From Tillus elongatus (lineage: Eukaryota; Arthropoda; Insecta; Coleoptera; Cleridae), in assembly GCA_964006375.1 (NCBI GenBank), contig OZ023266.1:17475565-17539564 (forward strand): a stretch of 64,000 nucleotides of DNA, read 5' to 3'. The position numbers were made by a program, and so were the translations under genes. How positions within the stretch are numbered: the stretch's first letter is position 1; each line of letters begins with the position of its first letter. Positions 1 to 11,121 of this stretch are shown piece after piece. The notes beneath the pieces were generated by a model. The model did no database searches and was not told where the DNA came from. It worked only from the letters and a program-made list of their open reading frames with translations.

Positions 1-20
1 CGGAAATGTATGCATTGATT

Positions 21-252
21 CATTGATTGTTGTTGCCCTTACTTGGTGAAACTGGTCCATACTACATACAGACTTGGAGACTACTTCTCTGGCTTCACTG
101 TTGGTTTTCGTTGGTGAAGGACGTAGCCAGCGCATCCTAGAACATCCAGAATTCGTAAGGGCCACTTGCTCCAGTTAGCTTACATGCTGGCTAATTCCTT
201 CACCAACGAAAACCAACAGTGAAGCCAGAGTAGTCTCCAAGTCTGTATGTAG
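21..252. mobile_element. Foldback element, family 1, deleted copy
   Basis: Long inverted arms (about 57-135 against 187-258 reversed) share CATACAGACTTGGAGACTAC and TTCACTGTTGGTTTTCG. It is flanked by an apparent 12-bp target-site duplication TATGCATTGATT (9-20 and 253-264). The inner left arm present in the copy at 49848 is missing. No coding capacity. Confidence 0.75.
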
Positions 253-399
253 TATGCATTGATTCATCATTAAGTTTTAGATCTTCCTGATTCTTGGGTT
301 TGCTGTCAATAATTTCAACTCCCATAATTTAAGGATGACAGATCTTTGATTGAAAGAATTTTTTGGTGTGATTTTTTTTTTTTTTTTGGTTGTATGGTG

Positions 400-1240
400 A
401 ATTTGCACTTCAAGGAGGGTTTTTACGTGAGTTTTTTTCAGAAATAGACTTAGAACCCCCCTTGGATGCAGGAACCACAAGAAACATTTCTTGCAAAGAA
501 CCCCCAAGAAAGTTACGGGACCAGGAGTGAATAGGAGTACTGGGCGGGGAAGAATAAAAAGGAAATATGAGCAGAAAATGCGGAAAAAACAGCTTAGTCG
601 CACCTCAAAAAGATGCCTTTTTTACATTTTGCAACCATTTCTCTTTTAAAGCCTGTCTACCCCACACAGCACCCCTATTCGACCCAGCTTCTGTAACTTT
701 CTTATGGGTTGTTCCCAGGAAATTTTCTTGTGGTTTATGCATTGAGAGTGGTTGTTGGCATGGGGGAGGGGAAGGAAAATCCCCACGATGAAATAGCAGA
801 GTGTAATCTGATAAATAGACAGTGATAGGTAACTGCAGGTGAAGGGGTGTACCGGGGAAGGGACGTGTAATACAGCAAGTGAAAAAAATAGAGAAATTGT
901 GGGGAAAAAATATATTTAACTTAGTGCACCAGGCCAGGTGCCATGTTTAAATGTAAATAATTCAACAAAGACAATGAAGCAAAAGGATGGTCGTAGGCAT
1001 GTAGGAGGGGAAGGAAAACCCCCACAACGAAGTAGCAGACCAACCCCCGCACGGCACCTCCCAGTAAAAAACTCGTCTGAGTACGTGGAAAGGAGTGTAC
1101 TGGGAAAGGAGCACATAAGATAGCAAGCGAAAAAATTAAGAAATTGTGAAAAGAAATTTGTTAGCTTACCAGCAGGTCAGCGAAGAAGTTTAAATGTAAA
1201 TAACTCGGCTAAGACAAGGAAGCAAAAGATAGAAAGAGTG
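400..1240. repeat. Degenerate G/C-tract repeat with a ~249-bp direct duplication
   Basis: 455-810 is a diverged copy of the palindromic repeat at 2385-3015 (shared AAGGAAATATGAGCAGAAAA and CACACAGCACCCCTATTC). From about 847 a block beginning GTGTAC(C/T)GGGAAG recurs at about 1096, a direct repeat of about 249 bp. No genuine coding region. Confidence 0.55.
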
Positions 1241-2384
1241 TCAGCATGCTTGTAAGATTCCAAACTTTATCAGCAGTGGATTTATCTAAAACTGTCCGGG
1301 AGGTAAACTGCGAATTCACCCCCCCCCCTTTTTTTTTTAGTGAACAGTTGTTTTTATAATAAGTATAAAGTAGAAGCCTTGCAAAATTTGATTGCTGAAT
1401 TTCGTGATGAATATCCCAACTTTGTTTTTAATCATGTTTTCTATTATCAAAGTTTATTTTTAAATAGGAGTCATTGCATTCCTTAAGAATTTTGATTAAA
1501 TAAGTAAGGTTATTGTTATAAATTTTGTAACGTTTTTTTTTAAATATAGCACATAATTAATTACTGTGTTATCTCATAATTTACTTGATAAGAAAACTTT
1601 ATAAATATATTTGTTTTGCATTATTAGCGAATTTAAAAAAAAATTGGCTAATGAGATCTGTGTTTTTGATGAGTACCTTCCTTTTGCAAGTGGCTTGGAT
1701 AAGTTCGTTAGCCAGGAGAATCGAACCAGGTTTTCCCGGAAAATTTTGTTTTCTCTCTAAAAAAAATTCATATCTCAGTAAATAACAAAGTAAGGGCAAC
1801 CAAATTTGATACGCGTGTTTGTATTATAAAGAGTGAACTCTGTACCCAAATTTAGGTATCTAGCCTAAAAGACAACGAAGTTACGGGCAGTTAAAGAAAC
1901 AAATTTTGGAGTTTTCCTCAAAACGTGAAACTCGCAATTTTAAACGTCAAAATTGGCAATGTTTAGACAAAGAACGTGAAACAAATACCGATTGTGAAAA
2001 GAAAATGTTGCAAGAAGAGTGTTCTGCAAACCCTTAAGTTTCAGATTCAACCGTCATTGCCCTTCATTTTACTAAAATATTTACAAAATGTTCATTTCAG
2101 ATAGACCCGTTCTTTGATGCTTTGGTTGTCAGTTTAGTTAAGTTGATGCTTTTTTGGATATTTATTTACAGGTTTAGTGCAGTTTATGGTTTAACAGTCT
2201 ATAATTTTTTTAGCTAATTTCCGTAGAACAAATTCGTTAATGCATTTTTGAATTTTTCATCAAAATAGGCGTTTATAAGCAAAAAAATCTGGATGCAGTA
2301 AGTGCGTTTTGGTAGCGAATTTTCGGTAAATTTGCAGATTAGCTCCCGAACGCTTTTCAAAAACTGTTTTCAGAAACTTGCCTA
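1241..2384. other. AT-rich intergenic sequence, mostly unassigned
   Basis: No gene recognised. 1660-1760 matches, inverted, the repeat tail at 59690-59770 (GGCTAACGAACTCATCCAAG), and 2292-2320 contains one arm of the GCAGTAAGTGCGTT terminal repeat. The rest is unassigned. Confidence 0.4.
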
Positions 2385-3015
2385 GACCCCCCCCCCCATC
2401 TGGATGCACAAACCCCAACAAAAATTTCTTCTTCACACCTCCCAAGGAAGTTACGGGACCAAGAGTGAATAAGGGTGCTGGGCGGGGTAGGTAGTAAAAA
2501 GGAAATATGAGCAGAAAATGCGAATAAAACGGGCTTAAAAGTTGTCTTTTTCACATCTTGAAGCCATATCCCCCTTAAGCCCTGCCTACCCCACACAGCA
2601 CCCCTATTCCCCCAGGTGCCGTAACTTCCTTGGCGGGTATGAACAAGAAATTTTTCTTGTGGTTTATGCAACGAGGGTGGTTGTATGCACGCGAGGGGGG
2701 AAGGCAATTCCCCACGACGAAGTAGCCACCTCCAACCCTACCGCAAGTCAAAGCGGGGGGGTCTGCTTCATCGTGTGCATACAACCACCCTCGTTGCATA
2801 AACCACAAGAAAAACTTCTTGTTCATACCCCCCCAAGGAAGTTATGTGACCTGAGGACGAATAGGGGTGCTGTGCTAGGTAGGCGGGGTTTAATGGGGAT
2901 ATGGCTTCAAATAGACAGCTTTTAAGCAGTTTTCTTTACTTTTTATGCTCATATTTCCTTTTTACTACCTACCCCGCCCAGCACCCCTATTCACTCCCAG
3001 TCCCGTAACTTCCTT
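2385..3015. repeat. Large nested palindrome (foldback-like), ~630 bp
   Basis: Near-perfect inverted symmetry about 2735: CACAGCACCCCTATTC...TTGCAACGAGGGTGGTTGTA on the left returns inverted as TACAACCACCCTCGTTGCAA...GAATAGGGGTGCTGTG. An outer inverted pair (GCTGGGCGGGGTAGGTAGTA at about 2478 and its complement at about 2965) brackets it. The apparent open frames across it are by-products of GC-rich palindromes. Confidence 0.65.
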
Positions 3016-3375
3016 GTTTATTTTCAGAAAATTTTTGTATATTTTCAAACCATAAGTCATTTTAATAAAATATATTACATTGTTTCTACTACATACGCTA
3101 TACCGATAATCAGATTGATGCCTGCTCGCATTTGCTATTAAAAACATTTTTATGGAAATTCACTTCCATAACACATTTGCTGCATCCAGACTTGTGAAAA
3201 ATGTTTATATATTTTCAAACAATAAATTTATTTCGATGAAATATGGTCCATTGTTTCTACTATATAGGCAACCAAGTTTGATGCATGCTTTCATCAAAGA
3301 ATGACATTTGCTATTAAAAATATTTGAGAGAAAATTCGCTACCATAACCCACTTGCTGCGTCCAGAGATTTTTGG
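3016..3375. repeat. Two tandem half-copies of the TIR element (family 3)
   Basis: Two units ending CATAACACATTTGCTGCATCCAG (about 3165-3190) and CATAACCCACTTGCTGCGTCCAG (about 3345-3368). Both are preceded by the same internal sequence (TTTCTACTA.ATA.GC). They correspond to the right half of the complete elements at 35695 and 58509. Confidence 0.55.
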
Positions 3376-3689
3376 TAATGGTAGCAGTATTTAAATAGAC
3401 TTTTCGAGTTAAAAAAAGTTGATAAATTGAAATTCCAGAGGTTTAAGAACTGAGCTTTGTGCAACACCAGTTTCAAACCACACAAAAGTACATTAACAAC
3501 AACAACAAAAGTTGTATAATTTATATTACCTGTATTTTATGTAGGTAATTGTATTTTGGGTGTGTGAGTTTGTATACCTAAGATTGTATCATTGCGGTTT
3601 TTATGAGTTTGTTTTGTTTGTAATAATATATTATATTGCTTGACTGACCATGTAATTTTGATGCTGAATAAAAAATTAATATAAAAAAG

Positions 3690-4165
3690 TTCGGGACGCA
3701 GCAAGTGCGTTATGGTAGTGAATTTTTATTAAAAGCTTCAAACATGGATAACTCAATTTTCGATAAACTTAGAAAGTTGAATTTTTGTATGTAGTAAGGC
3801 CTTTTACAGGGAAACATATACGCCAAATGTCATTAAAATAGCTTTATAATTTTTGGAGAAAATTTTTTTTTCGAAAGAAAACTCAAAATTTGGAAAACTC
3901 AATTTTATATAAACTAAGAAAGTTTAATTTCGGCATGTGTTAAGGCCTTTCCAAAGGCAACGTATACACCAAATTTCATAAAAGTTCTTTGTGATTTTTG
4001 GAGAAACCATTTTTTTTTAACATAAAAACTGAAACTGACACCGGATATGGGTTCCAGGGGTCCTAGTTCACGCTCATTTGAAAAAATGTTTGCAAAGTCT
4101 CACCATCGATACCTCTCTATTAGTGAATTTTTTGTAATAAAAATTCACTAAAATATGAATATAGC
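3690..4165. repeat. TIR arm plus repeat tail upstream of exon 1
   Basis: Begins with GGGACGCAGCAAGTGCGTTA. It continues with two ~170-bp diverged direct repeats (AACTCAATTTTCGATAAACT / AACTCAATTTTATATAAACT) and ends with CACCGGATATGGGTTCCAGG, shared with 59940-60050. Confidence 0.5.
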
Positions 4166-4190
4166 GCTAATTCAGATTTCTCTTTGCAGG

Positions 4191-4278
4191 TTGGAGGTGC
4201 TTAAAAAAAGTCAGTATTAATAGGATTATACGCTAGGACCTAACTTTTGTTTCATAAGTTAGTATCTGTGAGGTCAAG
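4191..4278 (+). other. Probable 5' UTR part of the first coding exon
   Basis: A good 3' splice acceptor (TTTCTCTTTGCAG, ending at 4190) sits 88 nt upstream of the start codon, with a pyrimidine-rich run before it. This suggests the exon begins at 4191 and that at least one non-coding exon and the promoter lie further upstream, perhaps outside the window. In-frame TAA at 4255-4257 supports 4279 as the true start. Confidence 0.5.
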
Positions 4279-4489
4279 ATGGGTCTCCAGGATTTGCAGA
4301 CCTTCTTGAGCAGCCCCACCTTGGAGGGTGGATCCGTGTCCGTCGATTTACTCAAAATAGCCAGAAACATTTCACAGAGACAACAGCCACATAACACTAA
4401 CCGTAAAATTCGCCCCATGGGCAACAAACTCAAACTGATTGTAGATGCAGAAAATTGTCTTGACAGGTTATATGGCGGTTATTTCTCAG
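4279..4489 (+). CDS. FAM120A: FAM120 exon 1 (residues 1-70)
   Basis: Starts MGLQDLQTFL and carries the first conserved acidic block (LIVDAENCLDRLYGGYF). The donor is CAG|GTAAGT at 4490; 211 nt, leaving phase 1. Conserved D56 and E58 lie where XPG-like nucleases place their first acidic metal ligands. Confidence 0.95.
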
Positions 4490-7400
4490 GTAAGTGCATT
4501 TTTTTATTTTATTATGAAATCCATTTATTTTGTCGTTAAAATTGAAGGTTTCCTAAGTGAAGATTGGAACCTGTGATGAGTACTCGTAAGTACACTTCGG
4601 AGAACCCAAATCACCACAGCACGTATTTATGAAGACCTGGCGATCGTTTCACTAACAAAGTTGTCACCATCGGAAGGATGAAAAGTTGAAGAACAATACA
4701 CAGAAAATTTGCCTGCGATTTCGTCTCGGTATCTGTCTTTACCTGAGACTCAGGAGAAAAGGTCATGTTTAGTTGTTCGTAGTTTAGAATTTTTCATCCT
4801 CCGATGACGCTAACTTTGTTAGTGAAACGATCGTCAGGTCTTTAAAAAGATGTGTTGTGGTGTTTTGGGTTGTGTGTACTTATTAAGGTTTCCTTTTTTC
4901 GGAAATAAGTCAAAGTGGATGGTTAGGTGTAGCGTGTTTGCTTTGTAGATGCTTCATTGATTGTGGTGAACTTGGTGAAACTGGTCCATACTATATACAG
5001 ACTTGGAGACCACTTCTCTGGCTTCACTGTTGGGTTAGATGTTCTAGGATGTTGTTCAACATTTCTGTGACTAGTTTCACTGCTTGACAGCATTCTCTGA
5101 GAATGCTGTCAAGCAGCGAAACTAGTCACAGAAACCTTGAACATCCGAGAACATCACTGTTGGGTTAGATGTTCTCGGATGTTATTCAACATTTTTGTCA
5201 CTAGTTTCGCTACTTGACAGCATTCTCTGAGAATGCTGTCAAGCAGTGAAACTAGTCACAGAAACATTGAACATCCGAGAACATCACTGTTGGGTTAGAT
5301 GTTCTCGGATGTTGTTCAACGTTCTCTGAGAATGCTGTCAAGCAGCGAAACTAGTCAGAGAAACGTTGAACATCCGAGAACATCACTGTTGGGTTAGATG
5401 TTCTCGGATGTTGTTCAACGTTCTCTGAGAATGCTGTCAAGCAGCGAAACTAGTCACAGAAACGTTGAACATCCGAGAACATCACTGTTGGGTTAGATGT
5501 TCTCGGATGTTGTTCAACGTTTCTGTCACTAGTTTCTCTGCTTGACAGCATTCTCTGAGAATGCTGTCAAGCAGCAAAACTAGTCACAGAAACATTGAAC
5601 ATCCGAGAACATCACTGTTGGGTTAGATGTTCTCGGATGTTGTTCAACGTTTCTGTCACTAGTTTCGCTGCTTGACAGCATTCTCTGAGAATGCTGTCAA
5701 GCAGCGAAACTAGTCACAGAAACGTTGAACATCCGAGAACATCACTGTTGGGTTAGATGTTCTCGGATGTTGTTCAACGTTTCTGTCACTAGTTTCGCTG
5801 CTTGACAGCATTCTCTGAGAATAGGGTGCAGTCTTATATTGCTCTGTCTCCGGTTTAGGCTGTCCGTAGATCACTTGTCTTTACAGTCCAGAGCTTTACA
5901 CCCGCACAAGATGTGCTGGGCTGATTCCTCCCCCTCGCTACAGAGTCTGTATGCCAGGTCCCCCTCAAAACGCCCCATTTTATGCAGGTGTTGATGGCCA
6001 TGTGACTTGTCAAGAGTCCTGTTATGTTCCTTCGCTGTCCTCTGCTAAGATTTAGCAGCTTCACAGCTCTCTTTGAACTGGGTTCGTCAATTACTGACTT
6101 CCCATTCCCATGTCTGAGCCCTGGACAGTCTGCCCAGTACACCTTATGTTCGTTTCTCACCCAGGACATAATGGATCCCCTGGCAGTGCTCTTCGTCATG
6201 CCCAGGACCTGTTCTGCTCCCATAAATGGCTCTGCTGACTCTCTTCGCCAGACTGTCAGCTTCTTCATTGCCTTTGACCCCCGAGTGACCCAGCACCCAG
6301 CTTAGGGTGACCTCATTCTGCCCAGCCAGGTCGCTGGTCTCGTCTCTGCATTCACTTACCAGCCTGGAATTTATCCGTGGGTACTTAGGATCTTAAGGGC
6401 TGCCTGGCTGTCTGTGGCTATGAGGATCCGCTTGATGTTGTAGTCCCCCCTCTTGTTCTCTCACACGGAGTACAAGATGGCGTACATTTCGGCTTGAAAG
6501 ACTGTTGCATGAGCTCCGAGGGAAATATTGTGACTTACCCTCGGTCCTTCCAAATAAACGCCTGCCCCCGTCCCACGCTCCCCGCCGGCTCCACCCATGA
6601 ACCAGACGAGCGCGTCCAGTGGTAAGCCCGGCGTCTACCCCTCCATGCCTCACGGTCTGGGATTTCCACTGTAAAATTGTTTTCCCTACAGATTTGTGGG
6701 CTCGCGAAGTCTGACCTCATGTCAAGCATGCGCTCCTGAATTTTGCAGTGGCCCCTGCAGCCTGAGTTGATCTTCAGTCTATCATTGCAGGCTAGTCTGT
6801 ATAGTTCTAGCCTGGCATCCCCCATGATAACTAAGTGTAGGGGGGCAGATTCAGCAACACCTCCATGGGGTGGCTGTTGGGGTTAGGGATTAGAGGACAA
6901 ACAAATAATTATCATCGAAAATGACTATTGTCTTTCAAAATATTCTCCATGAAGTTCAATATCCCTTAAGGGACTGTAGTTAAACACACCTGAAAAAATG
7001 TATTATCAAATGTTGTTCCATATGTGCTGTAATAGAAAGTCACCGAGCCCCCCCAAGGAACCCTCAAGGCTTACAGCGGTGACAGATATCGTTGTATCAT
7101 CGGCGAACAGCGTGAACTCGTTAGAACTGCTACACTTTGGCAGATAGTTTATATATATCAGGAACAAAATGGGTCCCAGGACGGACCCCTACGGTACACC
7201 TGCAGAAATCTTACCCCTCCCCGATGTTACTCCAGCAAACCGCACTGACTGACACCTATGCTCCAGATAAGATCGCACCAGAGTGACACTACCAGCACAA
7301 AAATTGTAAGCCTCAAGTTTTACAAGGAGAGTCCCGTAGCGGACACAATCAGAGGCCTTACTTAGGTCACAGAATAATACAGTATCATATCTGTTATTAT

Positions 7401-10400
7401 GGTATGCATCTAAAATATGGGAAACCAAGTCCATAATGCCCAGCGTAGTGTCCTTGTTTTGTCTGAAACCAAATTGGCATGCCCTGAACAAGTTGTTTTC
7501 TTCAAAATATTTTACCATTTGTTTTGCCATGCATTTTTCCATTAATTTTGACACTACTGGTAGTAAAGATATAGGCTGGTAGTTATCTACTCTCCTTGTT
7601 CTTTGTAACACTTCCATATTCACCTTTTTGCGCTGTCTATTCAGAAAATGGCTTATCACTGCTCCCTTCGGCCACAGATCAGATGTGAGATATTTTTCAC
7701 GGTCCTCAAAAAGAACTGTAAGCTTGAAGGAACTACGGAGTTTTTCCTTCTTTGTTTTCATCTTCTCACAACTTTTTAGCAATAGATTCTTAGCAGACAG
7801 GTAATTAATTACGTCATCGCAACTTACCCCAGGGTCCAAACCCGAGAGAAACAGAAATGACATCCTTTCAGCAGCCTTGAGAACACCCACACCACTATCG
7901 TTTGTGCCCCTAAGATGTTCTGGACGACCTCTCCGAGAGTCCGGATCCCGTCTTCTCTTCTTTACCACTTCTGTCCATTTTGATCCTCATTATTTACTCC
8001 TCCATTTCCCATTTCACCAATTGTATTGTCATCTGTCACTGTCATCATTTCTGACAGCTCCAGGACATTTGAACTACTGCATCCTGATTTGACATTTTTA
8101 ACTTTCAGACTTTTTCAATTTTAATGCATTTAGATCTCCTTGGTCTTCTGAACTGTAATTTCCGACACTCACAGGATACAATGACGATGCCTCCGAGAGG
8201 TTTCCCGCCTTCTCCTGGGATTCTTCGAGAAGGTGCAGTTTCCCTTCCAGATAACTTATTTTCTCCTTCAGAAGTTGTGAGTTTTCTTCCAAAATTTTGT
8301 TCTTACTCTGCAATACCTGCACCAAGATTCTCAACACGCCCACCTTACCATCAAGCCTTGGGGTTATGTCCACATGCTCAGCTTCCTCAGGCTCATGGAC
8401 ACAGTCTGCATCCTCAGCGATGCTGCCTGCTGCAAGTACGCCGGATGGAAAATACAGCCGCATTTCCGACATAACTACACTTTCAACCTTTTTAATGCAA
8501 TGAAAACGCATCTTTTTCAACTTTTTCGCTGCACCATCGACAGATAACGTGCTACCGCCGCCATCTTTATATATCCTCATAAATATCAATATTTACGATA
8601 ACGACGTCAGTTGGTAGATGGTAGCACCAGGTTTGCTCCATCCCCAAATATACAAGACAACTCTCGTATAAGAAAACAATTTAATCAGTAATAATTGAAA
8701 TATTTTTCTGGCTTCCTAAATTTTGCCACCTTTACCCCTCTCAAGGTAGTAGAGTGGAAAGTCCTCAAGGGTTTGCAATTGGGGTAATCTTTCTCTTTTG
8801 CAAAATTAATTACCCATTAATCTAGTTAATGTAAGTCTTTAAATACAGAGGGTTTTCCTCTGGCTTCACAGTAATTTACTTTCTCCACAACCTATTTGTC
8901 TTTAACCACTGTATGGTTGTATAGAACATAAGACGCCATGAAGCCAGAGGAGAAGCCTCTTCTGTATTTATTATCTAGTGGTTTCTCTAATTTAGGGTAA
9001 CTACAATCAGTGAGTTAAAGTAAGCCTGATTGTCTGTTTACAGATTGGGCATGTGGTGGACAGTGGAACCGTATGGTACAGTTTCTTTCTCTTTTGACAC
9101 GAGCCATAGAACGTGGAAACATAGAGCTTGCTGCCGTATTCAATGGCACCATAGAACCATGTAGGTTGAAGGAATGGATAGCAGAACAGGCCAACATTCG
9201 TCAGAAAGTTGGTATGGTTTTGAAACATATTAACACAAAAGGTACACCACCACCTAAAGTTTGGTGGAGTGCACCAACATGTCTCCGATCATCACTTAGA
9301 TTAGCATTGCGTCATCTGGGTGTGACTGTGGTAAGCAAAAATTTATTTATTATTTAGTTATATGTTACAATGCGATTCGGGTGAGATTTGAAATCAATTT
9401 TTCTGTAAGCCACTTCTCACAATTTTGCGAGTTCATGTCATCATGGTAATCTCTGGCTTTGGTCCCAGGTTCAAAAATCAACAGACAGTTGGAGACAAAA
9501 CCCATTTCACCACCGGCGTGAACAATAAATATTCGGTTGTCTTTAGATATGGTTGATAGCAAATTGTTCTTGTATTGCTGTCTAACTGTTTGAACTAGTA
9601 TAGCCAGCATGGATGTAAGTTTGATCTAAAAGGACAATTAGCCTACCTTGTTCACCTCCATTCATTTATTTTAATAAGAAATAACTGAAAATTCACAGGA
9701 CAATACACCTACAAAAAAACACAGCTTTGTAACTGCAAACCAAAATCTGTACTTACTAAAACTCTGTACCTGGACAGCAAATTTCCTCTCCAACCGGAGC
9801 ATTTCTGTTGTCATGGATGGCCATTTCTCTAAACTATATCCAATTAATGCAGGAGTCCCTCAAGGTTCAGCTTTAGCCCCTACTTTGTTTCTTCTCCACA
9901 TCAATGACCTCTCTAACACATCCAACCCAGTTCAGTTTCGCGGACGACAGCACCCTCCATTCAAATATACAATATTCTAAGCCTGTCTCTTTAGCCCAAT
10001 TAGATGAGGATCACAGACTCATGGATGGTTCTGTCTCTGTGGATCTCCAAAAAATATTAGACTGTGGAAGTAGAAATCTTGTACATTCAACTCCACCAAA
10101 TCTCATTCTTGCTTTCTATCTCCTAAGAGATACACCAGCCCTAGACCCATCACAATGAACAACCAAGTTATTCAAAGTAATGAGTCCTTTTCACTTGTTG
10201 GCATTCCTGTGGATCGATATCTCAATTGGCACCAACATGTCACATCAATTGCAGAAGCGGCTGCTAAGAAATTAGGTTTCCTCTTCCGGGCTCGCAAATA
10301 CTTTTCACCAGCTAATCTCTATACCTTATATACTTCACAAATAAGGTCAAACCTCGATCTGGGGAGCCGCTGCCGCTTCTGCACTCGCTATCCTGGACTC

Positions 10401-11073
10401 CAGAGAGCTATGCGTCGCATCGGTGACCCTACCCTCACCCAAAGGCTGCCATCCCTTGCCCACCAACGTGCCGTTGGTGACCTCTCTCTCTCTTTTATAG
10501 ATACTGCACGGGCACTGCTCAGAGGAGCTTTCTTCCATAGTTCTTCCACCTGCTGCCCCCAACAGATCTACCAGGGGAACAGAGCGAATGCACCCTTTTA
10601 CTGTCCAGGTCACCAGATATAGAACATTTTGTTATGCTCGCTCTTTTGTCCCGAGGACTTCCAAGTTGTGGAAATTCTTGCCGGCACAGGTTTTTGCTTC
10701 TCCTCCGAATCTCCATACCTTCAAGTCCAGAATTAACAAGTTGCTTTTTTTCTCCTTGTCGACACCCACGGTATGGTAGTATTTAGGCTGTAAGCCCTCG
10801 TTGTGTGTTGTTGAAATATTAAAAAAACACAAGATGCAAGCTGCTATGATGAACGCCACACAGCCAATGTCTTTTGTAGAACCTCGGGTGTCGAATGCAG
10901 TTAATTCCAAGAAAGCGACGCCGGTCTTCTTGGAATTCTGTCTCTGCAAATATCGTATCAAGAATATAATAAAAATTAATTTAGAAATAACATGATGTTC
11001 TACTGTAGCCAAGTTCAATTCAGCTGAAAAACCATCAGAGACTCGAAGTATTACTTCATCACATTTTGAGTTA

Positions 11074-11121
<48 letters not shown>

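Noticed and set aside
2357..2925. Frames of 116-127 codons on both strands
   Set aside because: They lie in a palindrome and are mirror images of each other, as expected from inverted repeats.
10985..11070. GTGATGA and CTGA boxes on the minus strand of intron 2, a possible C/D snoRNA
   Set aside because: Antisense to the host gene, no rRNA complementarity seen and no closing stem.
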